NCBI GenBank assembly: GCA_034687125.1
Contig: JAQGBZ010000674.1
Coordinates: forward strand, 1 to 20,947
Direction of reading: 5' to 3'
DNA: 20,947 nt
Origin: Neelides folsomi
Taxonomy: Eukaryota; Arthropoda; Collembola; Neelipleona; Neelidae
Shown here: positions 1 through 9,828 of the stretch, piece by piece
Layout: each line of letters starts with the position of its first letter
How positions within the stretch are numbered: the first letter of the stretch is position 1
The notes under the pieces: generated by a model
What the model saw: the letters and a program-made list of their open reading frames with translations, nothing else
What the model was told of the DNA's origin: nothing
Databases searched by the model: none
Position numbers and translations under genes: made by a program

Positions 1-63
1 GCCCAATTTATGTCCGGGGGTTCGGGGTAATATTTTTAATTATGTCCCGGGACAATTCATGGG
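1..63. repeat. GC-rich palindromic patch, possible transposon end
   Basis: This patch is much richer in G+C than the surrounding AT-rich intron. It contains a perfect 12-bp palindrome, TGTCCCGGGACA, at 43-54. Its outer ends are loosely inverted: GCCCA then TGTCC on the left, and GGACA then TGGGC on the right, with a poorly matching middle. This could be the end of a mobile element cut by the window edge. The rest, 64-205, is AT-rich intron with a degenerate GAT-rich stretch at about 143-170 and no other visible signal. Confidence 0.25.
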
Positions 64-205
64 CGAATACGGTATTACCTTATGCCTTATTACGATAAGA
101 ATTATCAATACATAATTGGAATTGCAATTTACAAAGTTTTGAATGATGATAATGATGATTGATGATTATGTGGAGTATAATTTTAATGATTTTGAATTAT
201 TATAG

Positions 206-3200
206 AGGATTTTGTTCATTATGGAAATCACAAAAACGTGAAAGATCTCATTCCATATTTAACTCAACGCCTTTTTGATAGTAATCCAATTGTAAGAAAA
301 ACATTGATGAAAGTGGTTGGACAATGGATGCTTACTTTCATTGACAGATATTCTTACTTTCCAAAATTCATTCCAATCATATTGACTGGGTATTAATTAC
401 TAATTACTACAATTTAAGATTTAAGTAACATTTCATGTTATTAGTAAATTAGCTATGTATACATTTATTTAAGAACCTTTTCATAGTTATTTATTTAATA
501 GGTAATAATGTAATCTACAATATGATTGACACGTTTTATTCTTTTCAAAAACAGATTAATTGATGAAAGTCCGGAAGTGGCTTTAGTAGCTTATGATTAC
601 TGGGATAGAATTGGCAAACAATATTTGGAAGAAAACATGGAGGAATACAAAGATGAGATGGATTATCCCACAAAATTTCCTCATTATCCACATAATGGTT
701 TTCATTTTGATAACACACTATTTTATTCAATTAGTATTAAAAGTTATGATTATCTTAACTGTTTTACCATTATTTTTAATACATAATATGTATTATATTT
801 ATACATAATATTAAGGTCATTTGGATTTGTTCATAGTGACGAAGTCAACCTTTGGATGTAGAGCATTGTGCGCTAAAAATTTGTATTGTCTTATTCCTGG
901 TATTACGAATGATATTTGTGACTGGACTGTGCCCACAAGAATGAAATCTGCTCAACTTCTTTACGTTCTGATTCTTCATGCAGAAGACAAAATGATAATG
1001 CACTTGGATAGAATCATTAAATGTCTCTTTAAAGCATTTTACGACGAAAATTCTGAAATTATCAAATACGTGAGTTTTCATTTGAGTAAAAATGTTTATT
1101 AATTTCTAATGTATTCTATGCATACAATTACAATTATGGTACAATGCATAACACATAACTTCTACGCGTTTATGTCTTAACAAAAAAATGACATTTATGA
1201 AAAAATGCCATATCAAACTACAATATTTAGAGTATAATGTTTAAAAGCAAGTACAATATTAAAATACAATACAATATTTGTAGGTATGCTATGTGATTTA
1301 ATAAAATACTTTAATAGGTCCAGAAATCGGCAGAGTTAGTTGGATATTTTGTCCCTCTTCCGATTTCCCTTCCCATCTTGTCAACAGAAGTAACCTTGAC
1401 AAAAAGAGACGGGCCATTAGGGATTCTATTACACATTATTAAAGGCACCGAAAGAAAGTATCTGGATTCTCATGCTACTGAGCTATTACAATTGCTTAAT
1501 AAACCTGAAGTTTCACAAACATTCAACTTCAATAAACAACAATTGCTCTTGAGCACATGCCACACCTTCTTAGAAAAACTCTCAGCTTCAGTACTCAAAA
1601 CGGTTTCAAAGGATATATTCATCCTTTTGATTACACTTCGGGGGATGAGCCAAGGATCTCCAATAGTCCAAGAATCTTTCCGTAAATTATTCATCTTTAT
1701 ATTGTTTATACATAAATACTACACCATAAATCTTTGAAATTGAAATATGGTACACATATGTAAATAATTGCTTATAAATTGGTTTTACTTCAAGGATTGA
1801 TAAAGAGATTAAAAGAAGAGTTGGAATATCCTTCGATCGAAATCATGGTTGGACTATTTTCGAAGGAATTATTGGAAAATATGAAAGCTGGAAGCCCTGA
1901 TTGGACTACAGTAAGCCCAGACAAGCTAATATTTCAAACAATCGTTACGGATGGAGGTGAATACCCAACATATTACATAATATTTAATCATATGGCTTCT
2001 GATGGGGTAAACTAACCTATTTCGGAAATTAATTCAATTTTGATCGTTTCTAATGATATTACAAAATTTGTTTTAATATATTTTGTAATTACGAAGTTAC
2101 GCAAAGTTTTATTTCAAATATGGGGCATAATGAGGAAACGTAAACTGTAGGATATAACTAGTGCGATACTAACTTTGTTCATATCTCGTTTCTAAACTTC
2201 TTTTGCGAAACAAAATTTGTATTTTCACTTTTGTATTTATTATAAACATTCACACTTTAAATAATTAATTCATATTATAATTAATTAAAGATCTAGTATT
2301 TTACATTCAGATAATATAATCCCTTAACCATATTTACGTGACCGCTATATTCTCATATAAATAACTTTTTTATTAATCAACAAAATGTTATGAAAATTGA
2401 ATCTAATATGTATAATCTTATGCAGTATAAGACAAAAAAGGTTGGGTGTCAATTGGTTGATTAATAAAAAAAAGTTATTTAAACGAGAAAAGTAGTCCCA
2501 TAAATATGGTTAAGGAATTATTTAACTTCTGTAAAAAAATAATGGATAAGGTTGTATCTCTCTCTGATAAATCTCTAAAATTTATCCAGAATAAAAATTC
2601 AATAAAAAAGAGAAAGGAAAATTTCACAGAACATAAAGCTATTAAATATAAGATATTGACGAATTCCAAAGAAGAATTTAGATCCTCAACTTCAAGAAAA
2701 CTTCAACAATTAAACATTTCTCAAACTCATTTACTCATTTAATACAAACTTACATAATCCATCAATAAGTTACTTAATAAGTTGTAATTATTTAATTATT
2801 ACACTATTCAGATTGATGTACTCATTTGGTAACATATAAAATGAAAAATTATTTTAAGTGAAATTAAAATTCTGCTTTAGAAACGATCAAAATCTAATTA
2901 ATTTCCGAAATAGATTAGTTTACCACACCAGAAGCCATATTTATTAATAAGTATGCCATAATTACATACTGCAAATTTTACGTTATTTTAATAAAATTGC
3001 ATATTAGAAGAGATTATATATTTAATAAAATGTTTTTTAAAGGCTTTACTAATGAGTTAACTATGGAACTAATCCTTGACATCATGACTTCAAATCTGAA
3101 CCCAAACAAGGATCCAGAAGTCCGATTGAGATTCTTTACGCTCCTAGCAGAGAATATGAAAAAGATCAAGTTAAAAATGAATTCGGTCTTTTTCTCAGAC

Positions 3201-4202
3201 AATGTTGAAACCAGGCAATCGAGATTGAACGAGAGTTTAAAAACCAGGATTCAGATTTTTGTGAAACACATTGTTCTAAGTGAAAAGCTGATAATGTTTT
3301 AATATGAATGATGATGATGTTTACAATTTGAATTAAACATGGTTTATTTATTTGTTAGATATTCTTTATCCAAGCTTGATATGGAAAGCAGGAAGGGCAG
3401 CCGGAGCTCTCCGAACATCGACCGTCTCATGCCTTTTTGCGATTTTGGACGAGGAATTGTTAGAAAATAAAGCTGTGCTCAAACTGAGTGAACACCTCCT
3501 CCCTTTGCTCCTTGGATTGCTTGACGATACTTTTGATTTGACTAGACTTATCTCCGTCCAGACTATCAACAAAATTATGTATATATTACCACATAGACTT
3601 GATGCGTCAATGATTCACAAAATATATCAATGTGAGATGATCAAATAACTTATTTACAATTACATTATATATAAACTTAAATATCATGCTAATTTTCTCT
3701 ATAATGGACCAACTACCAACTTAAACATATTTGAGCCCTTTAACGATTCTCTAAATTTCAACATTGATTGGTTAATTTAGGCTTATTGAAGAGACTGGAT
3801 GATGTGAGGAACGAAATTCGCATGGAAGCTTGTGAATCTCTTATTACCGTTTTCACAGGACTTCCTCCTGGTTATGATCTTAATCTTAACAAATCTCATA
3901 TTGAATATGCGTTCTCGATCCTATTTGTGCATTTGGACGACCACGATGAAAAAATTCGGAATGTTGTTCATGGTAAGCTCAGAACCATTGTCAGTGTATC
4001 TGTAGATTATGATTAATTTAGCAATGGCATTTATGGAATATTGAAAACTATCCCTTATTTATATATTATGTCATTCCTAGAAACTCTCATGAAGATTGGT
4101 CACGTGGCTCCAAAATCAATAGTTAAAGAGTGTGAAAAGATCGGAAAGAAATTGAGAGATCCTGTGCTGGCCGAACAATTAATCGAGAAATTTCAAGAAT
4201 GA
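206..4202 (+). CDS. DNAAF5: Dynein axonemal assembly factor 5 (HEAT-repeat protein), 3' part of gene
   Basis: DNAAF5/HEATR2 is a cytoplasmic all-helical scaffold needed to preassemble axonemal dynein arms. Nine exons are visible: 206-389 (start could be 208), 555-697, 816-1069, 1318-1681, 1795-1956, 3043-3279, 3359-3631, 3781-3972 and 4081-4202, with the stop TGA at 4200-4202. All junctions are GT-AG and the phases fit throughout, giving about 640 residues; human DNAAF5 is about 855, so the N-terminal part lies upstream. Family hallmarks seen include DRYSYFPKFIPIIL (exon 1), the conserved DW..TRMKSAQLL then LHAED block (exon 3), QKSAELVGYF (exon 4), LYPSLIWKAGRAAGALRT (exon 7) and LLKRLDDVRNEIRM (exon 8). 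Helix-turn-helix HEAT repeats run through to the C-terminus. The 1,086-bp intron 1957-3042 is unusually large for this gene because it holds inverted repeats. No canonical AATAAA lies close after the stop; the first I see is at 4982. Orthology rests on remembered family sequence. Confidence 0.92.
1990..2940. mobile_element. Foldback-type element in DNAAF5 intron (outer inverted repeats)
   Basis: Bases 1990-2053 and 2877-2940 are inverted copies of each other: 64 nt each, about 59 matching, starting ATATGGCTTCTG on the left and ending CAGAAGCCATAT on the right. Weaker similarity (a TTAAT block) continues a few bases outward. The roughly 820 bp between is AT-rich and encodes no recognisable transposase. 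The whole structure lies inside intron 1957-3042, so it should be removed by splicing. It looks like a non-autonomous foldback or MITE-like insertion. No clear target-site duplication could be fixed, so the exact ends and superfamily are unknown. An inverted local duplication is the alternative. Confidence 0.6.
2317..2520. repeat. Nested inverted repeat (hairpin) inside the foldback element
   Basis: Bases 2317-2381 and 2456-2520 are inverted copies of 65 nt each. Their outer ends (TTAACCATATTTA and its complement) and inner ends (AAATAACTTTT and TTAATCAAC) match best, with diverged middles and a T-run length difference. They enclose an AT-rich loop of about 74 nt. It sits inside the larger inverted repeat at 1990-2940, either as an element inserted into another or as sub-terminal repeats of one element. 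Confidence 0.55.
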
Positions 4203-6377
4203 AAATGAGGTGAAAGCAGGAAATACAATAATGATTTATTCCACGATTTGATTGTGTAAATAACTTTTGATTCATAAATCATCCACTGTTGTAATTACAT
4301 ATTATTTAATATATAAACTTGAATAGTCCACTACCATTAGGAAATTGATTAACAATTTTATAAAACATACTGTATAATACTATCATCAGTAAATGTTAAC
4401 TTATTTTTAGATAAATTTTACATACACATTTACTATAATATTTATATTTAGCATATTTCTTAAACAATTAACAATTGAATTGATTAAATATTTCACTTGA
4501 ATATAAACATGAAGATCTCTGTCAGGGTCGTATTGATAAAGAATAATAGTAATAGTACCCACTAACTGATAGTACTGAAGGTACGATTATAAATTAGGTA
4601 CAGGCATGACAGATATTTTAGTACTTTTGTTCCTAATAATAGTGAATTACAATTATTCGAATTGTATCGAACTTTGGGACAGCTTAATAATTATCAAAAA
4701 TTAAAATACATAGAAGAACGTCGAATGTAATTCATTTCAAGCTTTAAATAAGCAAATTACTTTAATGCTCATTTTTGCATTTTTATATATTTATAATGTT
4801 GCATAAAGATAAAGAAAATGTTTATAGGTATAATACTAAATAATATTTAATAGTAAGATTAAATACAATATCTAAAATACTAATTTAATACATATTAAAA
4901 GGCTAACTTAAGCTTATGTTCCGCTGGTTAAATGTAAGGCTTTTACATTTAATTATTTACTGTAATTGTAAACGAAACCTCAATAAAGGCGGCAGAAGCA
5001 AAATATAGCAATTATGACTATCGATAAGATTTTATTTGATTATCTTCAATCCTTATACCACCGTTAAATAGAAGAGATATAATAAGATAAGAGTAAATAT
5101 TTGGTATTAAAATTAAAAAAAGTATTTTAACGATTATAAATACAAAGGATTCAAAAGAATTGACTATAATTTAGGTATAAATAATGAATTAATTCAACCA
5201 AAATAAAACTACCATTGCAATTCTTAATAAATATCTAAAATAAAAATATGAATAGAGAGGCAATAAAGCATTTTTAAAAGGTAAAATTAAAAATTACATT
5301 CACGAAACACTAAAATTGGTTATGTTTTATATTTCATTCGCGTTCGGAATACACACGTGAGTTTGAACGAACCGCTAAAATATTATTGAAAATGCTCATG
5401 ATGGGGCTTACATGGTAACTTGCACAGGCGTTTCCCTGGCCCTCCATATACATTTTCAATAATATTTTAGCGGTTCGTTCAAATTCACGTGTATTCCGAA
5501 CGCGAATAAAGTATAGTGAGTTGTAATAAATTAGTGAGTCATATTTAATTGTATATTATCCATATTTATCTATACTTGTTGTCTATCGGTTCTTTTTCTA
5601 GGCAAGTCCCACATCTAACTGAGGATTGGGAGTACAGTGAAGTACCCTCCATATTCCATTCCATTCCATAGATGCGTGGAAACTTTAGGTCTAGCCATTT
5701 TTTACTTTGAAATAATTCAATTGAAAAATCATATCATATCATTCGAAACCCATTCTAGGTATTAATTAAATCCTTGTAGATTGAGTGAGTAGATTAATTT
5801 TAGTTCCAATTTAAAATATCGTAAAAATCTTTATAATCTCAATCTCAAATAATTCATAGGTAATATCAATCATAAAATCAAAATGCAATTAAATTAAGCA
5901 TATTATTATATCTCTACAACGTCTACAAGTCAAATGAAAGTTCAATAATTGGAACTTACAATGAAATAGAAAGAGAATAAAAATTATATTAAATTAAGCT
6001 TATTGCTTCAAAAATTTAAGCAATAAAAGAAAAATTCACTAACAATTAGCACATAAGTTCAACAACCTACAGTCGAATTCAATACGATTAAAAAATACCA
6101 AAGGATTTCAACTGCCATTAAAATGAAAGGTAAAAAAGGAACCTAAAAACCTTAAGACCTAAAAAAGAGGAATAATCACAGTTAGTCTGAAGTCGATACA
6201 AAAGTTTAAGTAATTAATTTGTAGTTAGTAATAAAGAGCTTAATTGGCATCGTCTCCGTGTCGTAATCTCACTCTCAGCTAAAGTTAAAGTCGGACAAAA
6301 CTCTTTAAATATTCCCGAGATAATATTAAAGTATAAATATTAAAAGGTATGCAGTGACTTTGGTTAAGGAGTGTTAC
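4203..6377. other. Non-coding region between converging 3' ends
   Basis: This region separates the stop codons of the plus-strand DNAAF5 gene and the minus-strand RhoGAP gene, so it should contain both 3' UTRs and polyadenylation sites. It is AT-rich with stop codons in all frames, and I see no coding exon. A canonical AATAAA on the plus strand lies at 4982-4987; none is obvious close to either stop. Notable contents are the palindromic element at 5329-5514, a three-unit ATTCC run at 5653-5667, and a less AT-rich patch at about 5600-5690 that I could not identify. Confidence 0.7.
5329..5514. mobile_element. Palindromic MITE-like element with 57-59 bp arms
   Basis: The left arm 5336-5394 and right arm 5451-5507 are near-perfect inverted copies that differ by one 2-nt indel and one substitution. 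Arm ends read ATTCGCGTTCGG and CCGAACGCGAAT, and weaker pairing extends outward to about 5329 and 5514. The loop 5395-5450 is roughly half G+C, clearly unlike its surroundings. Such a layout fits a miniature inverted-repeat or foldback transposon with no coding capacity. The high arm identity suggests recent arrival or continued homogenisation. TA dinucleotides lie near both outer edges, but a target-site duplication is not certain. Confidence 0.65.
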
Positions 6378-9300
6378 TTACAAATCAGTGCTTTCGTGCA
6401 GAGAACGAATCTTTGTTGGAGGCGGTGGAGGATGAGGTCTTGGAGGACGAAATGGAGCCCTGGGAGATTGCGAAGTCAAATCAGTTCCAGTGTCTTTACT
6501 CGCTTCTAAACCAAAAATCATTATATTTTAGATTAAGATCAATCGATTTTAGACAAATCGATTAAATATTTATAAATTCAAATTTTCAATTCACCAATTT
6601 TTCGCTTCTCTTCGTCGAGATTTTCATCAGATTCAGAATCTCTCTTACTGATGTCACGAATCTCTTTGGAATCTTGATTATCACTGTCGCCTCCACTCCC
6701 ACCGCTCCCATCTGAACTTCCTCTTCCTCGCTCTTTGCTTTCAGGTCCAAGAAAGCCTTGACTTTTTCTAACGAGATCTCTCGGTTTTGCCATCAATGAA
6801 GGTCGATCTCTCATCACCGGAGCTTCCTTGAAAACCGGAGCTTCCTTGAATAAAAGCGAAGACCTCGGGGCTGGAATGGGTCGCTGTGACTCATTTATCT
6901 TTTCGTTCTCAATTGTCTTTTCGGGTTTAGTCAAAGTACTTTCAATGTTTTCTCCCACACTGTCATTGCTCACCCTCCTCACTTCGCTCTCTATTTTCTC
7001 AAAAGCTAATTCTTTGATTTCTTTGCTTGGCACAGAAGTTGCCACTTTGTCACAGTCTACAGAAGTTCCACGAGGGGTAATGTCTTCTTTAATTTCTGTA
7101 TTAATTACATTGCTCTGCGGCTCGTCGGCCCTAACCTTTGGCAAAATGTCTGGGAAATGAGTCTGGGAGGGAGAATACATGCTAGGAGGACGAATAGGAG
7201 CTCTTTTGTGGGAGTTCTCAGTGGTGAAATGCCTTGGAAGACTGCTGAATTGATTGTTTGTGGCGGCGAGTTGGGAGTCTGGCGAATCCACGAAATTTCC
7301 AGATTTAAAGGATGACTGGTATTTAAGAGGAGTTGCGGGTTTAGGGGGTGTTTCACTTCCCATCTTTTTGAATTGGGATTCGGTCGAGAAAGATGGTTGT
7401 GGTGGTTTTGGTGGGGCAATTTTCTCACCACTTCCAGCTGAACTTGGCCCTATAACCGCCTTTCTATTCCCTTGACTTGGACTCGGTGGAATTGATATGA
7501 AAGCATCTCGCTTCGTTCCCTTCTCTCCTTTGTCCCCAGAGTCTTTTCTTCGTAAAAAGGAATTTGACTTTTCAACAGGAGAACCTTTGGGAGGAACTGG
7601 AGAACTTGGCGGAGGTTGTTGATTCATCTTTGACACGATTGAAGGAGAAGGCGGAACGGGTGCTGGTTTATTCTTCCTTCGTAACACTGGTTTAGGGCTA
7701 CCTTGAGGAGGACTGATGTCATCAATACTGCTATTTGATTGAGACCTTTTGATATCACTAGGAATATGGTCTTGCTCAAGATTTGATTCTTCAATCCCGT
7801 TTGTAATTGAAGTACTCTTTAACTCATCCAAGTCAGGTTTTGAACATGTGACATAAAAATCAATTTCTGAAAAAAATTGAATTTTTTTAGTAAATAGCAA
7901 TTAAATCATTATTTATACAAAAAAAATTTCTTGTCGTTGAAGCACATTAAAATAATTTATAATAAAATACCTCCAGGAAAGAAGTAATCTGAATAAGTAA
8001 CAAGTTGATCAACAATGGAACTATATAAATGCGTCATTGTCATATTGAGCCCCATAGGCGTAGAGTCACCGGTTAATTCGTCAGTGGAGCTCGTTTGCCA
8101 CAGTAAATTAGGCCCAATGACAATAGCGATATTTGCCGGCGACATTTTATTGACATCTTGGTGATCGCTGAGGACTTTTAAGAATTTGATAAGATATCGG
8201 AGATTGTCTTGATGTCCAGTCGGGAGTTTTTGAACAACTTTCCACAAACATTGGAGGCGATCTTGGGAGTCTTGAACACGAACTGCAGTTATCCAATCAT
8301 CATACAAAGCAAAGGATAAAAGAGGCTCTGGTAATTCTCTCAGGTAACATTTGAGCGCATTTCCTATCACATGCGGATCACAAGTTTCTTTTAACAACCC
8401 ATTCAGGTCAATCAATCGTGCATCAAAAGCAGACTTTAATTTCTTCACTTTAGACGAACCTGAAAATGTAATTTAATTCATTAAACCAAAGGAAATATAT
8501 TGTTGGACATTTTGATTAAAATTCAGAAAAAAGTAAAAATGGTTAAATTCTTTATTTGTTCTTACTTCCAGCAATGCGAAAAAGGCCTTCTTCTTCCAGA
8601 CCAATCGCAAGAAGCCCACAAACACAGAGTTCAATGGGATAAGCAAGGGTCCGTTGAGTTGCTTGCAAATGTGCATCGAGTGATAAACCATAAACGGGTT
8701 TTTTACTTGAATTTTCAAGAAGAGATTCAACTCCAGGAATCAATTCATCCAAAATCCCACTGATCGTATTATGGTATTCTCGCTGGAATTGCAGGAATTT
8801 TAGAACGTACTTTGAGATCTCCAATTCTCTGGCTATCAACTGATACATTTCAGCAGCCAAGTTGTCCTATTTAGAATTAATTTTATATAATTAGTTAAAC
8901 GATATTTAAGTTGATTAATCGGTATTCAAATAAGATCTCACTCTGCACTGTTCAACTTTTTGTTGTGAGTCTTCGAGTTCGTCTTTGATGTTGTCAATTT
9001 TTCCATGAGTTGATATTGAATGCCGATTGCTTACTTGCAAATACTTAGCTCTTGTGGAGTCCATATCACCCGTTAATTTGCTCAGTGTTCTCTTTAATTT
9101 GTAAATGTTTGGAAGGTCAATGTTAATAATTTTCAATAACGGGGTGAGTATCCATTGTTCAATTTTAACTTCAAATGCGACTGTTTCATTTCCCAATTTC
9201 ATTTCAAGTTTTCCTGCTTCATGAAGAACCTCCCTAATAAATAAATCATCAATCGGTTATTTTTTAAAAAATTTTTTACATAAAATGTATTTGTCCAGTA

Positions 9301-9780
9301 TTTTAGGTTTAAATACATAAGGTTTATGTTTATTGTTAATTGATTAAGATTACCCTAAGACTGAAACGTCAAGACTATTTATCAGCTGATTTCCGTTGTC
9401 TACCATGTTTAGTCCTAAGATTACTTCGGGCATTTGTTTCTGTTAAATAATTTAAAAATAAATAAATTATAAACATTATTTTCAACTATATTATATATCA
9501 CAATAACTTACGACTCTTTTGTCGAGTGCCAAGCCTTCTTTTCCTTGATTCTGAAGACATCCCGTAACCTTTTTAATTGTGCTTTCACACGTCTGCTTTA
9601 TTAATTCTATTCGTAGTTCAGCTTTAAGTAAGTCTTCAGAGAGAACCTCAGTTTTATCCGGTCTGTAAAGAAAAAAATTTATTCGGATTGATCAAATACC
9701 TTAACATAAAAAGAGATTAAAAAATAATACCTGACAAATGCTTTGTCAGCGAATTGGCGAATCTTGTTAAACGGCTTCAT
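6378..9780 (-). CDS. BAR-domain RhoGAP, RICH/Nadrin family (ARHGAP17/ARHGAP44/SH3BP1-like)
   Basis: The protein binds curved membrane and stimulates GTP hydrolysis by Cdc42/Rac-type GTPases. Eight minus-strand coding exons: 9780-9731, 9662-9512, 9439-9354, 9233-8942, 8866-8566, 8459-7971, 7866-6595 and 6505-6378. Together they encode 922 residues (human RICH1 is 881). The start ATG (9780-9778) opens MKPFNKIRQFADKA and leads into KTEVLSEDLL, matching the family N-terminus. Residues 1 to about 245 form the BAR domain. The RhoGAP domain spans about 250-440 with the arginine finger R290 in EEEGLFRIAG, K330 and R334 in ALKCYLRELPEPL, and N403 in NKMSPANIAIVIGPNLLW. Exon 7 (residues 457-880) is a Ser/Pro-rich disordered tail with SH3 ligands such as KPAPVPP (523-529) and RPIPAPR (785-791). 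Exon 8 adds a proline run and ends in ESTDL, a class I PDZ ligand comparable to the ESTAL end of human RICH1. Which vertebrate paralogue is closest is not resolvable; a single pro-orthologue is likely. Confidence 0.93.
6816..6851. repeat. 18-bp tandem duplication within the RhoGAP tail exon
   Basis: The 18-bp unit ACCGGAGCTTCCTTGAAA at 6816-6833 is followed directly by a copy at 6834-6851 with one terminal mismatch. On the coding (minus) strand it produces the repeated peptide FKEAPV-FKEAPV at about residues 796-807 of the disordered tail. The frame is preserved. Confidence 0.9.
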
Positions 9781-9828
9781 TTTTAATCTAAAGTTGTAAG
9801 ACTTCTTAAGCAAGATCTTGTGAGGTAT
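9781..9828 (-). other. 5' UTR segment of the RhoGAP gene with upstream splice acceptor
   Basis: Reading the minus strand, TTAATTGCAG precedes 9828, a good 3' splice site, and 48 nt then lead to the ATG at 9780. No in-frame stop lies within these 48 nt, so the start is chosen because the peptide beginning there matches the family's conserved N-terminus. If the acceptor is used, a non-coding first exon and the promoter lie farther upstream (higher coordinates), somewhere in 9831-12442. Confidence 0.5.

Noticed and set aside
2506..2742. Open frame of 78 codons, lysine-rich, inside the DNAAF5 intron
   Set aside because: It lies within the foldback element, overlaps the inner hairpin arm, has AT-driven composition (Lys, Asn, Ile, Phe) and resembles no family I know. 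The flanking exons join perfectly without it.
4510..4617. Possible imperfect inverted repeat (CTCTGTCA and TGACAGAT) with internal AGTAC motifs
   Set aside because: Only about 14 of 20 positions pair, which is expected by chance in AT-rich DNA of this length. Not strong enough to call an element.
7105..7431. Minus-strand open frame of 108 codons overlapping the RhoGAP tail exon
   Set aside because: It is an out-of-frame reading of the proline-rich coding exon, which is itself in frame with the RhoGAP domain.
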